From Umezawaea endophytica (lineage in GTDB: Bacteria; Actinomycetota; Actinomycetes; Mycobacteriales; Pseudonocardiaceae), in NCBI RefSeq assembly GCF_025061645.1, contig NZ_JANYMP010000012.1, positions 230,602-294,601 on the forward strand: a stretch of 64,000 bases of DNA, in the 5' to 3' direction. A model generated the notes under the pieces. It saw only the letters and a program-made list of their open reading frames with translations. It was not told the origin of the DNA and did no database searches. Shown one piece after another: positions 50,776-58,765 of the stretch (its first letter is position 1; each line of letters begins with the position of its first letter). The position numbers and the translations under genes are program-made.

Positions 50776-51864
50776 ATGAAGAAGACCACGGGTGCGTTGC
50801 TCGGGTTGGCGGCGGCGGGCGTCGCGTGGGCGGTGCGGGGTGTGCCCGCGGCGTTGGGCGGCAAACCGGATCCCGCGCTGCTGCGGCGCTCGCCGCGGTT
50901 CCGCGACGGCACGTTCCACAACGTGAAGAAGACCAGCACGATGCCGGACGCGGAGAGCGCGGGCGTCTTCCGCGAGTTCCTGTTCGGCGGCGGCCGTCGG
51001 ACGCCGTCCGCGCCGGTGCCGCTGGTCGGCCCGCCGTCCGGCCCGACGAGCGCGGAGGGCCTGCACATCACCTGGTACGGGCACGCCTCGTCGCTGGTCG
51101 AGATCGACGGCGCCCGCGTGCTGCTCGACCCGATCTGGAGCGACCGCTGCTCGCCGTCGGAACTGGTCGGCCCCAAGCGGCTGCACCCCGTCCCGCACGA
51201 GCTGGCCGACCTGCCGCCGATCGACGCCGTCGTGATCTCGCACGACCACTACGACCACCTGGACCTGCCGACCGTGCGCGCGCTGACCGAGTCGGAGACG
51301 GCCCCGTTCGTCGTGCCGCTCGGCATCGGCGCGCACCTGCGCCGCTGGGGCGTCCCGGAGTCGCGGATCGTCGAGCTGGACTGGGACGAGCACCACGAGG
51401 TCGCCGGGGTCCGGTTGACCGCGACGGCCGCGCAGCACTTCTCCGGCCGCGGGTTCAAGCGCGACACCACGCTGTGGGCGTCGTGGGTGATCACCGGGCC
51501 GCAGCACCGCGTGTTCTACAGCGGTGACACCGGGTACTTCGACGGGTACCAGGACATCGGCGAGACCTACGGGCCGTTCGACGCCTCGCTGGTGCAGATC
51601 GGCGCGTACAGCGTCGGCTGGCCGGACATCCACATGACGCCCGAGGAAGGCGTGCGCGCCCACCTCGCCCTCGGCGGCGGGCTGCTGATCCCGGTGCACT
51701 GGGCGACGTTCAACCTGTCCGTGCACGACTGGTCCGAGCCCGTCGACCGGGTGTGGCGCGAGACCAAGGCGCACGACATCAAGCTGGCCGTGCCCAAGCC
51801 GGGCGAGCGCGTGGACGTGAACGACCCGCCCGCGGTCGACGGCTGGTGGCAGGCGCTTGCCTGA
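50776..51864 (+). CDS. MBL-fold metallo-hydrolase (Lactamase_B_2, UlaG/NAPE-PLD-like)
   Basis: A 362-residue protein with a hydrophobic N-terminus (GALLGLAAAGVAWAVRG) that may anchor it in or export it across the membrane. The metallo-beta-lactamase core shows ITWYGHASSLVEIDGARVLL, the metal motif SHDHYDHLD, AAQHFSGRGF, FYSGDTGYFDGY and LIPVHWATFNL. This set matches the NAPE-PLD/UlaG branch, which cleaves phosphodiester or lactone bonds; the substrate is unknown. ATG 50776 has GGTGGAGG just upstream. It overlaps the arginase-family gene by 8 bp. Confidence 0.88.
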   Translation: MKKTTGALLGLAAAGVAWAVRGVPAALGGKPDPALLRRSPRFRDGTFHNVKKTSTMPDAESAGVFREFLFGGGRRTPSAPVPLVGPPSGPTSAEGLHITWYGHASSLVEIDGARVLLDPIWSDRCSPSELVGPKRLHPVPHELADLPPIDAVVISHDHYDHLDLPTVRALTESETAPFVVPLGIGAHLRRWGVPESRIVELDWDEHHEVAGVRLTATAAQHFSGRGFKRDTTLWASWVITGPQHRVFYSGDTGYFDGYQDIGETYGPFDASLVQIGAYSVGWPDIHMTPEEGVRAHLALGGGLLIPVHWATFNLSVHDWSEPVDRVWRETKAHDIKLAVPKPGERVDVNDPPAVDGWWQALA

Positions 51865-52690
51865 GGTCCACTCCGTCGCGCAGCGGCAGGGCGCGGTCGT
51901 CCCCCGCGCGGTGTCGCTGCCGTCGGGTGGCCGGGCGCTCGCGAAGCTCACCGGTGAGGTGCTGGGCGTCGACGTGCGCACGATCCCGGTGGGGGAGCAC
52001 GAGTCCCCGGTCGTGGACGGCATCGCCAACCGCGCCGTGCTGCTGGAGAACCGCGCGGCGCAGCGGGCGGCGCTCGGGACCCGGTCGAAGGTGCTCACCA
52101 TCGGTGGCGACTGCGGCGTCGAACTCGAACCCGTCCGCGCCGCCCGCGAGCGGTACGGCCGCACCCTTGCGCTCGCATGGTTCGACGCGCACGGCGACCT
52201 GCACACCCCCGCGACCTCACCGTCGCACGCCTTCCACGGCATGGTCCTGCGGGCCGCGATGGGTGACGGCGACCCGGAGTTCACCGCCTTCCCGCGCATC
52301 GGCCGCGGTCGGACGGTGCTGCTGGGCGCGCGGGCGCTGGACCCGGCCGAACGCGAACCGGTGTGGCGCCAGACCGTCCGCCACCTGCCCGTCCACGCGG
52401 CCCGCCGCTCCACGATGGCGGGCAACGCCGTCCTGGAGACCGACGCCGACGAGGTCTACCTGCACGTCGACCTGGACGTCCTGGACCCGGCCGAGTTCGA
52501 CGGCGTCGGCTGCCCGGCACCGGGCGGCCTGACCGTCGCGGAACTCGTCGGCTCGATCCGCGCCATCGCCGCGGCGACCCCGGTGATCGGCGCGGGCATC
52601 ACCGAGTGCGCGACCGACGACCCGGCCGCGCTGGGCGTCCTGATTCCGCTCCTCGAAGCCGTCGGGTCCTGTCTAGGCTTCGGGTCATGA
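51857..52690 (+). CDS. Arginase/agmatinase-family protein
   Basis: A 277-residue ureohydrolase-fold protein. Metal motifs are TIGGDCGVELEPV, ALAWFDAHGDLHTP (DAHxD) and YLHVDLDVLDPAEFDG (DxDxxDP). The first motif in true arginases is GGDHS; here His is Cys, so one Mn ligand is changed. Activity on arginine, agmatine or another guanidine compound is uncertain. TTG 51857 overlaps the MBL gene, and ATG of the SDR gene overlaps its stop, so the set is translationally coupled. Confidence 0.83.
   Translation: MPEVHSVAQRQGAVVPRAVSLPSGGRALAKLTGEVLGVDVRTIPVGEHESPVVDGIANRAVLLENRAAQRAALGTRSKVLTIGGDCGVELEPVRAARERYGRTLALAWFDAHGDLHTPATSPSHAFHGMVLRAAMGDGDPEFTAFPRIGRGRTVLLGARALDPAEREPVWRQTVRHLPVHAARRSTMAGNAVLETDADEVYLHVDLDVLDPAEFDGVGCPAPGGLTVAELVGSIRAIAAATPVIGAGITECATDDPAALGVLIPLLEAVGSCLGFGS
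52674..52679 (+). promoter_or_regulatory. Possible internal -10 box before the SDR gene
   Basis: TAGGCT lies 7 nt before ATG 52687, inside the arginase-family gene. Confidence 0.35.
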
Positions 52691-53391
52691 CCTCGAGGAC
52701 CGCTGTCGTGACGGGCGGTGGCACGGGCATCGGCCGGGCCATCGCGCAGGACCTGGTGGCCAGGGGCCTGGACGTGGTGATCACCGGCAGGCGCGCCGAC
52801 GTCCTCGCGCGGGTGCCGGGAACACGGGCGGTCGCGTTCGACGCCACCTACCCCGAGGCCGTGGAGCAGGCGCTCGCGGACCTGCCGGGAACGGTGGACG
52901 TGCTGGTGAACAACGCGGGCGGCGCCCCGGACGGCGACTCGTCCACGCTGGCGGGCGTGCGCGCGGCCTGGCTGGCCACCTACGAGTCGAACGTCATCAG
53001 CGCCGTGCTGGTCACGACGGCCCTGACCCCGCGCCTCGCCGACCAGGCCCGCGTCGTCACCATCGGCTCCATCGCGGGCAGGCGCGGCGCGGGCAGCTAC
53101 GGCGCGGCGAAGGCCGCCGTAGAGGCGTGGACCGCCGACCTGGCCCGCTCCCTGGGCCCGCGCGGCATCACCGCCAACGTCGTCTCACCCGGTTACGTCG
53201 AGGACACCGAGTTCTTCGGCGACGCCATGACCACCACCCGCCGCGCCACCCTCGTCGCCCAGACCGCGAACGGCCGCGCGGGCACCCCCGCCGACGTCGC
53301 CGCGGTCGTGGGCTTCCTCACCTCGCCCGAGGCGGGCCACGTCACCGGACAGGTGGTGCCGGTCAACGGCGGAGCGCACCTGGGACGATGA
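52687..53391 (+). CDS. Short-chain dehydrogenase/reductase
   Basis: A 234-residue classical SDR. It has the cofactor motif VVTGGGTGIGRAIAQ, DVLVNNAGGAPDG, the catalytic Ser and Tyr/Lys in IGSIAGRRGAGSYGAAKAAV, and the C-terminal VSPGYVEDTEFFG. The Arg in ITGRRAD favours NADP(H). Substrate unknown. ATG 52687 overlaps the arginase-family stop (ATGA). rsmD follows 4 bp downstream. Confidence 0.9.
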   Translation: MTSRTAVVTGGGTGIGRAIAQDLVARGLDVVITGRRADVLARVPGTRAVAFDATYPEAVEQALADLPGTVDVLVNNAGGAPDGDSSTLAGVRAAWLATYESNVISAVLVTTALTPRLADQARVVTIGSIAGRRGAGSYGAAKAAVEAWTADLARSLGPRGITANVVSPGYVEDTEFFGDAMTTTRRATLVAQTANGRAGTPADVAAVVGFLTSPEAGHVTGQVVPVNGGAHLGR

Positions 53392-53395
53392 GCAC

Positions 53396-53962
53396 GTGAC
53401 CAGGATCGTGGCGGGCTCGGCGGGTGGCCGCCGCCTGCGAGTGCCCCCGAAGGTGACCCGCCCGACCTCGGACCGCGTGCGCGAGGCGATGTTCAGCGCG
53501 CTGGAGGTGCTCGTCGACCTGGACGGCCTGCGCGTCCTGGACCTCTACGCGGGCTCCGGCGCGCTCGGCTTCGAAGCCCTCTCCCGCGGCGCCAAGTCCG
53601 CCACCTTCGTGGAATCCGACCGCCGGGCCGCCGACGTGCTCCGCGCCAACGCCCGCGACCTGGGATTCCCCGGCGCCGAGGTCGTGGGCCGCCCCGCGGA
53701 ATCGGTGGTCGCCGTTTCCGCAGATGAGCCGTACGACCTCATCTTCGCCGACCCGCCGTACGCCGTCACGGACGCCCAGTTGACCAAGGTCCTGGACGCA
53801 CTCGTTCTCAACGGCTGGACGGCCCCCGGCACCGTCCTGATCGTGGAACGCGCTTCCCGCAGCGAACGCCCCCTGTGGCCCAGTCCGGTGGAATCCTTGC
53901 GCGACAAGCGATACGGCGACACGACCCTGTACTGGGCGGAACACCCGACCCCGTCGGGGTGA
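53396..53962 (+). CDS. rsmD: 16S rRNA (guanine966-N2)-methyltransferase
   Basis: Methylates G966 of 16S rRNA in the 30S P-site region. The 188-residue protein has RIVAGSAGGRRLRVPP, RPTSDRVREAMFSAL, the SAM motif VLDLYAGSGALGFEALSRG, and catalytic FADPPYAV (DPPY). GTG 53396 lies 4 bp after the SDR. rsmD-coaD is a widely conserved pair. Confidence 0.95.
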   Translation: MTRIVAGSAGGRRLRVPPKVTRPTSDRVREAMFSALEVLVDLDGLRVLDLYAGSGALGFEALSRGAKSATFVESDRRAADVLRANARDLGFPGAEVVGRPAESVVAVSADEPYDLIFADPPYAVTDAQLTKVLDALVLNGWTAPGTVLIVERASRSERPLWPSPVESLRDKRYGDTTLYWAEHPTPSG

Positions 53963-54002
53963 TCAGCGACACGGACCCCCCTGGATGCGTCCGATCGGGT
54001 GC

Positions 54003-54008
54003 TAACGT
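54003..54008 (+). promoter_or_regulatory. Probable -10 box of coaD
   Basis: TAACGT lies 8 nt before the coaD ATG and no ribosome site is present. Confidence 0.45.
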
Positions 54009-54016
54009 CCAAAACC

Positions 54017-54499
54017 ATGACGCGTGCCGTGTGCCCCGGCTCCTACGACCCGGTCACCAACGGACACCTGGACATCATCGGCAGAGCGGCGAAGCTCTTC
54101 GACGAGGTCGTCGTCGCCGTGCTCATCAACAAGAACAAGAAGACCCTGTTCTCGGTCGAGGAGCGCACGGACATGCTCGCCGAGGTCACGTCCCAGTGGC
54201 CGAACGTGCGCATCGACTCCTGGCACGGCCTGCTGGTGGACTACTGCCGCGAGCACGACATCAAGGCCATCGTGAAGGGCCTGCGCGCCGTCAGCGACTA
54301 CGACTACGAGTTGCAGATGGCCCAGATGAACCACCAGCTCAGCGGCGTGGACACGCTCTTCATGCCCACGAACCCGATCTACAGCTTCCTGGCCAGCTCG
54401 CTGGTGAAGGACGTGGCCACCTACGGCGGCGACGTCTCCACCCTGCTGCCGCCGACGATCGAGCGCCGGCTGATGCAGCGCCTCGAGGAACGCCGCTGA
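54017..54499 (+). CDS. coaD: Phosphopantetheine adenylyltransferase
   Basis: Transfers AMP to 4'-phosphopantetheine in coenzyme A synthesis. The 160-residue nucleotidyltransferase shows PGSYDPVTNGHLDIIGRA (with HxGH-type TNGHLD), IVKGLRAVSDYDYELQMA, MNHQLSGVDTLFMPTNP and the closing SSLVKDVATYGGDVS. ATG 54017 is selected over the upstream ATG 53999 because it matches the family N-terminus and the -10 box. Confidence 0.97.
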   Translation: MTRAVCPGSYDPVTNGHLDIIGRAAKLFDEVVVAVLINKNKKTLFSVEERTDMLAEVTSQWPNVRIDSWHGLLVDYCREHDIKAIVKGLRAVSDYDYELQMAQMNHQLSGVDTLFMPTNPIYSFLASSLVKDVATYGGDVSTLLPPTIERRLMQRLEERR

Positions 54500-54671
54500 G
54501 CCTGGGTCCGACGACCCCCTGCTCCGCGTGATCGACATCCGGTTTCCCGAAGGCTTCGCCGCGCGTCCCGCCACCCCGTGCGGGACCGGTCCGGCGTCAC
54601 CGCCCCGCCGGATCGCCACCGGTCTCTCCCGTGCCGCCGGCCGCCGCGCGAACCCCTCGACCGCCGACGCG

Positions 54672-54729
54672 GTCCGGTAAAACCGGACACGCCCTGCCGA
54701 TCTCCCCACCAGTCCGGGACCGGCAGGGC
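54672..54729 (+). terminator. Hairpins between coaD and sepIVA
   Basis: GTCCGGT-AAA-ACCGGAC (54672-54688) is followed by GCCCTGCCG (54691-54699) pairing with CGGCAGGGC (54721-54729). They may terminate coaD transcription or shape the sepIVA leader. Confidence 0.45.
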
Positions 54730-54771
54730 AAACTGGTCCGGTAATGGACCTTGTGCTGCGAGGAGAGTGAC

Positions 54772-55488
54772 GTGTACCGGGTGTTCGAGGCCCTCGACGA
54801 ACTGGTCACGATCGTCGAGGAAGCGCGTGGAGTGCCGATGACCTCCGGGTGCGTCGTGCCGCGTGGCGACGTCCTCGAACTCCTCGACGACGTTCGTGAC
54901 GCCATCCCCGCGGAGCTCGACGACGCGCAGGACGTGCTCGACCACAAGGACGAGTTGGTCGGCAAGGCCGCGCACGAGGCGGAGACCGGCGTCAGCAAGG
55001 CGCGGTCCGACGCCGAGCGGATGCTGTCCGAGGCGCACGCCGAGGCCGAGCGGATGCTCGCGGAGGCGCGGGCCCGCGCCGAGCGCATGGTCGGCGAGGC
55101 GGAGAACCAGGCCGAGCGGACCGTCGCCGCCGGGCGCCAGGAGTACGACGACCTGGTGGGTCGCGCGCACTCCGAGGCCGACCGGATGGTGCAGGCGGGC
55201 CGGGCCAGCTACGAGCGCGCCGTCGAGGAAGGTCGGGCCGAGCAGGTCCGCCTGGTCGACCAGACGGAGGTCGTGGCCGCCGCGCACGCCGAGTCCGCGA
55301 GGGTGCTGGACGCGGCCCAGTCGGAGGCCATCAGGCTGCGCAACGAGTGCGACGCGTACGTGGACGGCAAGCTCGCCGACTTCGAGGACCTGCTGGCGCA
55401 CACGCTGCGCAGCGTCGGCAAGGGGCGCTCGCACCTGCGGGGTCCGGCCGTCGCGAGCGTGTCCGCCCCGTTCGACTACCACGACTGA
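54772..55488 (+). CDS. sepIVA: DivIVA-like septation protein SepIVA
   Basis: The 238-residue protein starts MYRVFEALDELVTIVEEARG, the conserved N-terminus of the actinobacterial SepIVA family, with VPMTSGCVVPRGDVLELLDD. A long coiled coil follows, with repeated AERMLSEAHAEAERMLAEAR units, and a short C-terminal tail. In mycobacteria SepIVA is needed for septation. GTG 54772 has AGGAGA 5 nt upstream. The neighbourhood (coaD, yceD, rpmF, rnc) is conserved. Confidence 0.9.
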   Translation: MYRVFEALDELVTIVEEARGVPMTSGCVVPRGDVLELLDDVRDAIPAELDDAQDVLDHKDELVGKAAHEAETGVSKARSDAERMLSEAHAEAERMLAEARARAERMVGEAENQAERTVAAGRQEYDDLVGRAHSEADRMVQAGRASYERAVEEGRAEQVRLVDQTEVVAAAHAESARVLDAAQSEAIRLRNECDAYVDGKLADFEDLLAHTLRSVGKGRSHLRGPAVASVSAPFDYHD

Positions 55489-55586
55489 ACGCAACGTTCA
55501 CCTGCGGATTTCGCCCACGGCCCACTCGTCGCGTACCCTGGAGCGGCTGGCCGTGGTAGGTCCCCCGACAGCGAAACCAACACATC

Positions 55587-56174
55587 ATGTCTGAGCATCG
55601 TCACGCCTCCGCGCGTCCCACAGCAACCGGGCCCTGGGTAATCGACACCAGGGACATCGGTCGTAGAGCGGGCTCCAGCCGCGCTTACCAGCGGTCGGTG
55701 CCAGCGGCAGGTCTTGGCCTGCTCGACGTGATCGCGGTTCCGGATGGCGGGGCGGTGGAGCTCGACCTGTTGGCGGAGTCGGTCGTCGAAGGCGTGCTGA
55801 TTTCCGGCACGGCGACGACGGACGTGGCGGGGGAGTGCTCGCGCTGCCTCGACCCGATCGCCGACCACGTCGAGATCAAGCTGATGGAGTTGTTCGCGTA
55901 CCCGGACAGCACCACGGATGAGACCACTGATGAGGACGAGGTCAGCCGGATCTCCGATGATCTGATCGACCTCGAACCTGTGGTGCGGGATGCCGTCGTG
56001 CTCGCGCTGCCGCAGGTGCCGCTGTGTTCGCCGGACTGCCTTGGGCTGTGCGTCGAGTGCGGGGGCAAGCTGGCGGAGCTTGGGCCCGACCACGGGCATG
56101 AGACGATGGATCCTCGTTGGGCCGCGTTGCAAGAGCGGTTCGGCGGGAATCGTGATAACTCGGAGGAGAACTAG
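55587..56174 (+). CDS. YceD/DUF177 family protein
   Basis: A 195-residue protein of the DUF177 family, universally linked to rpmF. It shows [44 protein letters not shown] (CSRC zinc pair), the acidic [15 protein letters not shown] loop, and [17 protein letters not shown] (second Cys cluster). In plants and E. coli homologues take part in 23S rRNA maturation. rpmF starts 2 bp after the stop. Confidence 0.92.
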   Translation: MSEHRHASARPTATGPWVIDTRDIGRRAGSSRAYQRSVPAAGLGLLDVIAVPDGGAVELDLLAESVVEGVLISGTATTDVAGECSRCLDPIADHVEIKLMELFAYPDSTTDETTDEDEVSRISDDLIDLEPVVRDAVVLALPQVPLCSPDCLGLCVECGGKLAELGPDHGHETMDPRWAALQERFGGNRDNSEEN

Positions 56175-56176
56175 TC

Positions 56177-56359
56177 GTGGCCGTCCCGAAGCGGAAGATG
56201 TCGCGCTCGAACACGCGCTCGCGCCGCGCCCAGTGGAAGACCAGTGCCGTGCACTTGGTGGCGTGCTCGAACAAGGCGTGCCGCGCCCCCAAGCCCCAGC
56301 ACATCGCCTGCCCGACCTGCGGCCAGTACGACGGCCGCCAGGTTGTTCAGCCGGCCTGA
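56177..56359 (+). CDS. rpmF: 50S ribosomal protein L32
   Basis: The 60-residue protein begins [20 protein letters not shown] and has the zinc-binding CSNKACR...[10 protein letters not shown] pattern. GTG 56177 follows GGAGGA at the end of yceD. It is co-transcribed with yceD and rnc. Confidence 0.95.
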   Translation: MAVPKRKMSRSNTRSRRAQWKTSAVHLVACSNKACRAPKPQHIACPTCGQYDGRQVVQPA

Positions 56360-56386
56360 GTCTCCTGGCGAAGGTAGCGGCGAACC

Positions 56387-57193
56387 GTGGGGGGTAGGTC
56401 GTCGCGTGATCGGTCCGCCGATCGCGCCCCGTTGCTCGAAGCGCTCGGCGTCCAACTGGACGCCGAGCTCCTCGTGCTCTCCTTGACACATCGGTCCTAT
56501 GCCTACGAAAACGGTGGCTTGCCGCCGAACGAACGGCTTGAGTTCCTCGGCGACGCAGTCCTGGGGCTCATCGTCACCGATCATCTCTACAACACCCACC
56601 CCGACCTGCCCGAGGGGCAGCTCGCCAAGCTCCGCGCCAGCGTGGTCAACATGCACGCGCTGGCGGGCGTCGCCCGCACGCTGGGCGAGGACGGACTGGG
56701 CGGCTACCTGCTGCTCGGTCGCGGGGAAGAGCTGACCGGCGGCAGGGACAAGGCGAGCATCCTCGCCGACGGCCTCGAAGCCGTCATCGGCGCGGTGTAC
56801 CTGGAATACGGTATCGATACCGCGCGCAAACTTGTGCACAAGCTGTTCGACCCGTTGTTGGCCGAGGCGCCGTTGCGCGGCGCTGGCCTCGACTGGAAGA
56901 CCAGTCTTCAGGAACTCACCGCCTCAGCAGGCCTTGGAGTGCCCGAGTACCGGGTGGACGACCAGGGTCCGGATCACCGCAAGGAATTCACCGCGACCGT
57001 GGTCGTGGCGAGCAACTCCTATGGCTCAGGCGATGGTCGCACCAAGAAGGAAGCCGAGCAGAAGGCGGCCGAGGCCGCCTACCGCGTGCTGTCGGAGCAG
57101 GTCAGCGCTGATCAAGAGGCGGTCGCGACCGACAACGGCCATGCTGCTGGTAACTCGGCTTCATCCGAGACCTCACCCACCGAGGAAGTCTGA
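56387..57193 (+). CDS. rnc: Ribonuclease III
   Basis: Cleaves double-stranded RNA in rRNA and mRNA processing. The 268-residue protein has an N-terminal catalytic domain with [16 protein letters not shown] (about 47-62, metal-binding Glu/Asp) and [19 protein letters not shown] (the distal Asp/Glu). The C-terminal dsRBD is [16 protein letters not shown]...[15 protein letters not shown]. The Ser/Glu-rich tail is long. GTG 56387 is the best available start; GAAGG lies 12 nt upstream. Confidence 0.95.
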   Translation: MGGRSSRDRSADRAPLLEALGVQLDAELLVLSLTHRSYAYENGGLPPNERLEFLGDAVLGLIVTDHLYNTHPDLPEGQLAKLRASVVNMHALAGVARTLGEDGLGGYLLLGRGEELTGGRDKASILADGLEAVIGAVYLEYGIDTARKLVHKLFDPLLAEAPLRGAGLDWKTSLQELTASAGLGVPEYRVDDQGPDHRKEFTATVVVASNSYGSGDGRTKKEAEQKAAEAAYRVLSEQVSADQEAVATDNGHAAGNSASSETSPTEEV

Positions 57194-57197
57194 CGCG

Positions 57198-57452
57198 ATG
57201 TACGCCACCAACGTCCGCACGAACCGACGCGCACGCTCCACCAACCGCCCCACGCGCCCGCTGAGCGCTTCTCGCAGCGGAGGCATCCAGGGGCTGGTGC
57301 TCGTACGTGACACCGCCCAGGCAGGCGGGTGGATGCTCAAGCCCACCAAGCCGCAGGCTGCCGCGTACGAAGACCTGGAAGCCCTTGAGGAGCTGGAGGC
57401 CGCTCGCGCGACCGAGGCCGCGGCTGCCGAGGACACCCAGGCCGAGGCCTGA
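57198..57452 (+). CDS. Small protein of unknown function between rnc and mutM
   Basis: An 84-residue product from ATG 57198, four bases after rnc. The N-terminal half is basic (TNVRTNRRARSTNRPTRP), the middle is GLVLVRDTAQAGGWML, and the C-terminus is an acidic Ala/Glu helix (LEALEELEAARATEAAA). No family was recognised. Tight spacing, an internal hydrophobic strand and normal codon use argue that it is real. Confidence 0.65.
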   Translation: MYATNVRTNRRARSTNRPTRPLSASRSGGIQGLVLVRDTAQAGGWMLKPTKPQAAAYEDLEALEELEAARATEAAAAEDTQAEA

Positions 57453-57474
57453 GCCACACCTGATTGACTGAGCC

Positions 57475-58344
57475 GTGCCCGAACTCCCTGAAGTAGAGGT
57501 CGTTCGCCGCGGCCTGGATGCCCACGTCTCCGGCCGAGTCATCTCGGCCGTGGAAGTGCTGCACCCGCGAGCGATCCGCCGCCACCTGCCAGGTGCGGCG
57601 GATTTTTCCGCGCGCCTTTCCGGTCAGACCATGCTCGCCGCCCGCCGCCGGGGCAAGTACCTCTGGGTCGACCTGGACGGCCCCGGCACAACCGACGGCG
57701 AAGCCATGCTCGCCCACCTCGGCATGAGCGGCCAGATGCTCGTCCAACCCGCAGACGCCCCGGACGAGAAGCACCTGAGGGTGCGGATCACGTTCGCGGA
57801 CCAGGGCTCTGAGCTGCGGTTCGTCGACCAGCGCACGTTCGGCGGCCTGGCGCTGTCGGACATCGTCGAGGTCGACGGGACCAGGCTCCCGGAGCCGGTG
57901 GCGCACATCGCCCGCGACCCCATGGACCCGCGGTTCGACCCGGAGGCGGCCGTCAAGGCCCTCAGGTCGAAGCGCACCGAGATCAAGCGCGCCCTGCTGG
58001 ACCAGACCCTGGTGTCCGGGGTCGGCAACATCTACGCCGACGAGTCGCTGTGGCGGGCGAAGCTCCACGGCCTGCGCCGGGCGGACAAGCTCACCAAGGT
58101 GAAGGCGGCGGAGCTGCTCACGCACGCCACCGCCGTGATGAACGAGGCCCTCGGCCAGGGCGGCACGTCGTTCGACGCCCTGTACGTCAACGTCAACGGC
58201 CAGTCCGGCTACTTCGACCGCTCCCTGTCCGCGTACGGCCAGGAGCACAAGCCGTGCACCCGCTGCGGCACGGTCATCGTCCGCGAGCCGTTCATGAACC
58301 GCTCGTCGTTCTCCTGCCCGACCTGCCAGCCCAAGCCCCGCTAG
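57475..58344 (+). CDS. mutM: Formamidopyrimidine-DNA glycosylase (Fpg)
   Basis: Removes 8-oxoguanine and formamidopyrimidines from DNA. The 289-residue protein starts [14 protein letters not shown] (Pro2 nucleophile after Met removal, Glu3), has [11 protein letters not shown], the helix-two-turn-helix [18 protein letters not shown], and a C-terminal zinc finger CTRCGTVI...[11 protein letters not shown] 57475. It closes the yceD-rpmF-rnc cluster, a conserved order. With mutT1 in this window it belongs to the GO system against oxidised guanine. Confidence 0.96.
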   Translation: MPELPEVEVVRRGLDAHVSGRVISAVEVLHPRAIRRHLPGAADFSARLSGQTMLAARRRGKYLWVDLDGPGTTDGEAMLAHLGMSGQMLVQPADAPDEKHLRVRITFADQGSELRFVDQRTFGGLALSDIVEVDGTRLPEPVAHIARDPMDPRFDPEAAVKALRSKRTEIKRALLDQTLVSGVGNIYADESLWRAKLHGLRRADKLTKVKAAELLTHATAVMNEALGQGGTSFDALYVNVNGQSGYFDRSLSAYGQEHKPCTRCGTVIVREPFMNRSSFSCPTCQPKPR

Positions 58345-58391
58345 ACCAGCGCCGAGCCGCCGCCGACCCACCCTGGTCCTCCGCTGTGGAC

Positions 58392-58411
58392 ACTACTGCG
58401 CTAACCGTAGT
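58392..58411. promoter_or_regulatory. Inverted repeat upstream of padR
   Basis: ACTAC (58392-58396) and GTAGT (58407-58411) are complementary across a 10-base spacer that includes TAACCG, a possible -10. It lies about 30 bp before the padR start and may be the autoregulatory operator. Confidence 0.38.
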
Positions 58412-58441
58412 ACTGTTCACGGCACATCACCGGGGAGAGTC

Positions 58442-58765
58442 ATGGACACAAGCCAGTTGTTGAAGGGGGTGCTGGACCTCGCCGTCCTGGCGGTGCTCCG
58501 CCAGGAGGACGGGTACGGCTACGACGTGCTGCGGAGACTTCGCGCGGGAGGGCTGGACGAGGTCGGGGACGCCTCGGTCTACGGGACCCTGCGCAGGCTC
58601 TACAACGCTGGTCTACTCACCTCGTACGTAGTACCGAGTGAAGAGGGCCCGCACCGGAAGTACTACAGCCTCAACGAGCCGGGGCGGGAACGCCTTGCCG
58701 AGTCGGGAAGGACATGGCGGTCGTTCGCCCACACGCTGGACGACCTGCTAGGGGTGGTCGCATGA
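58442..58765 (+). CDS. PadR-family transcription regulator
   Basis: A 107-residue winged-helix regulator (LLKGVLDLAVLAVLRQEDGYGYDV, DASVYGTLRRLYNAGLLTSY, HRKYYSLNEPGRERL). ATG 58442 follows GGGGAGAG. The next gene encodes an HAAS-domain membrane protein and overlaps by four bases (ATGA). PadR/HAAS pairs are recurrent regulatory modules in which the HAAS protein is thought to pass a signal to, or be controlled by, PadR. Confidence 0.92.
   Translation: MDTSQLLKGVLDLAVLAVLRQEDGYGYDVLRRLRAGGLDEVGDASVYGTLRRLYNAGLLTSYVVPSEEGPHRKYYSLNEPGRERLAESGRTWRSFAHTLDDLLGVVA

Noticed and set aside
53999..54016. ATG 53999 as the coaD start
   Set aside because: It adds six non-conserved residues and would overlap the probable -10 box.
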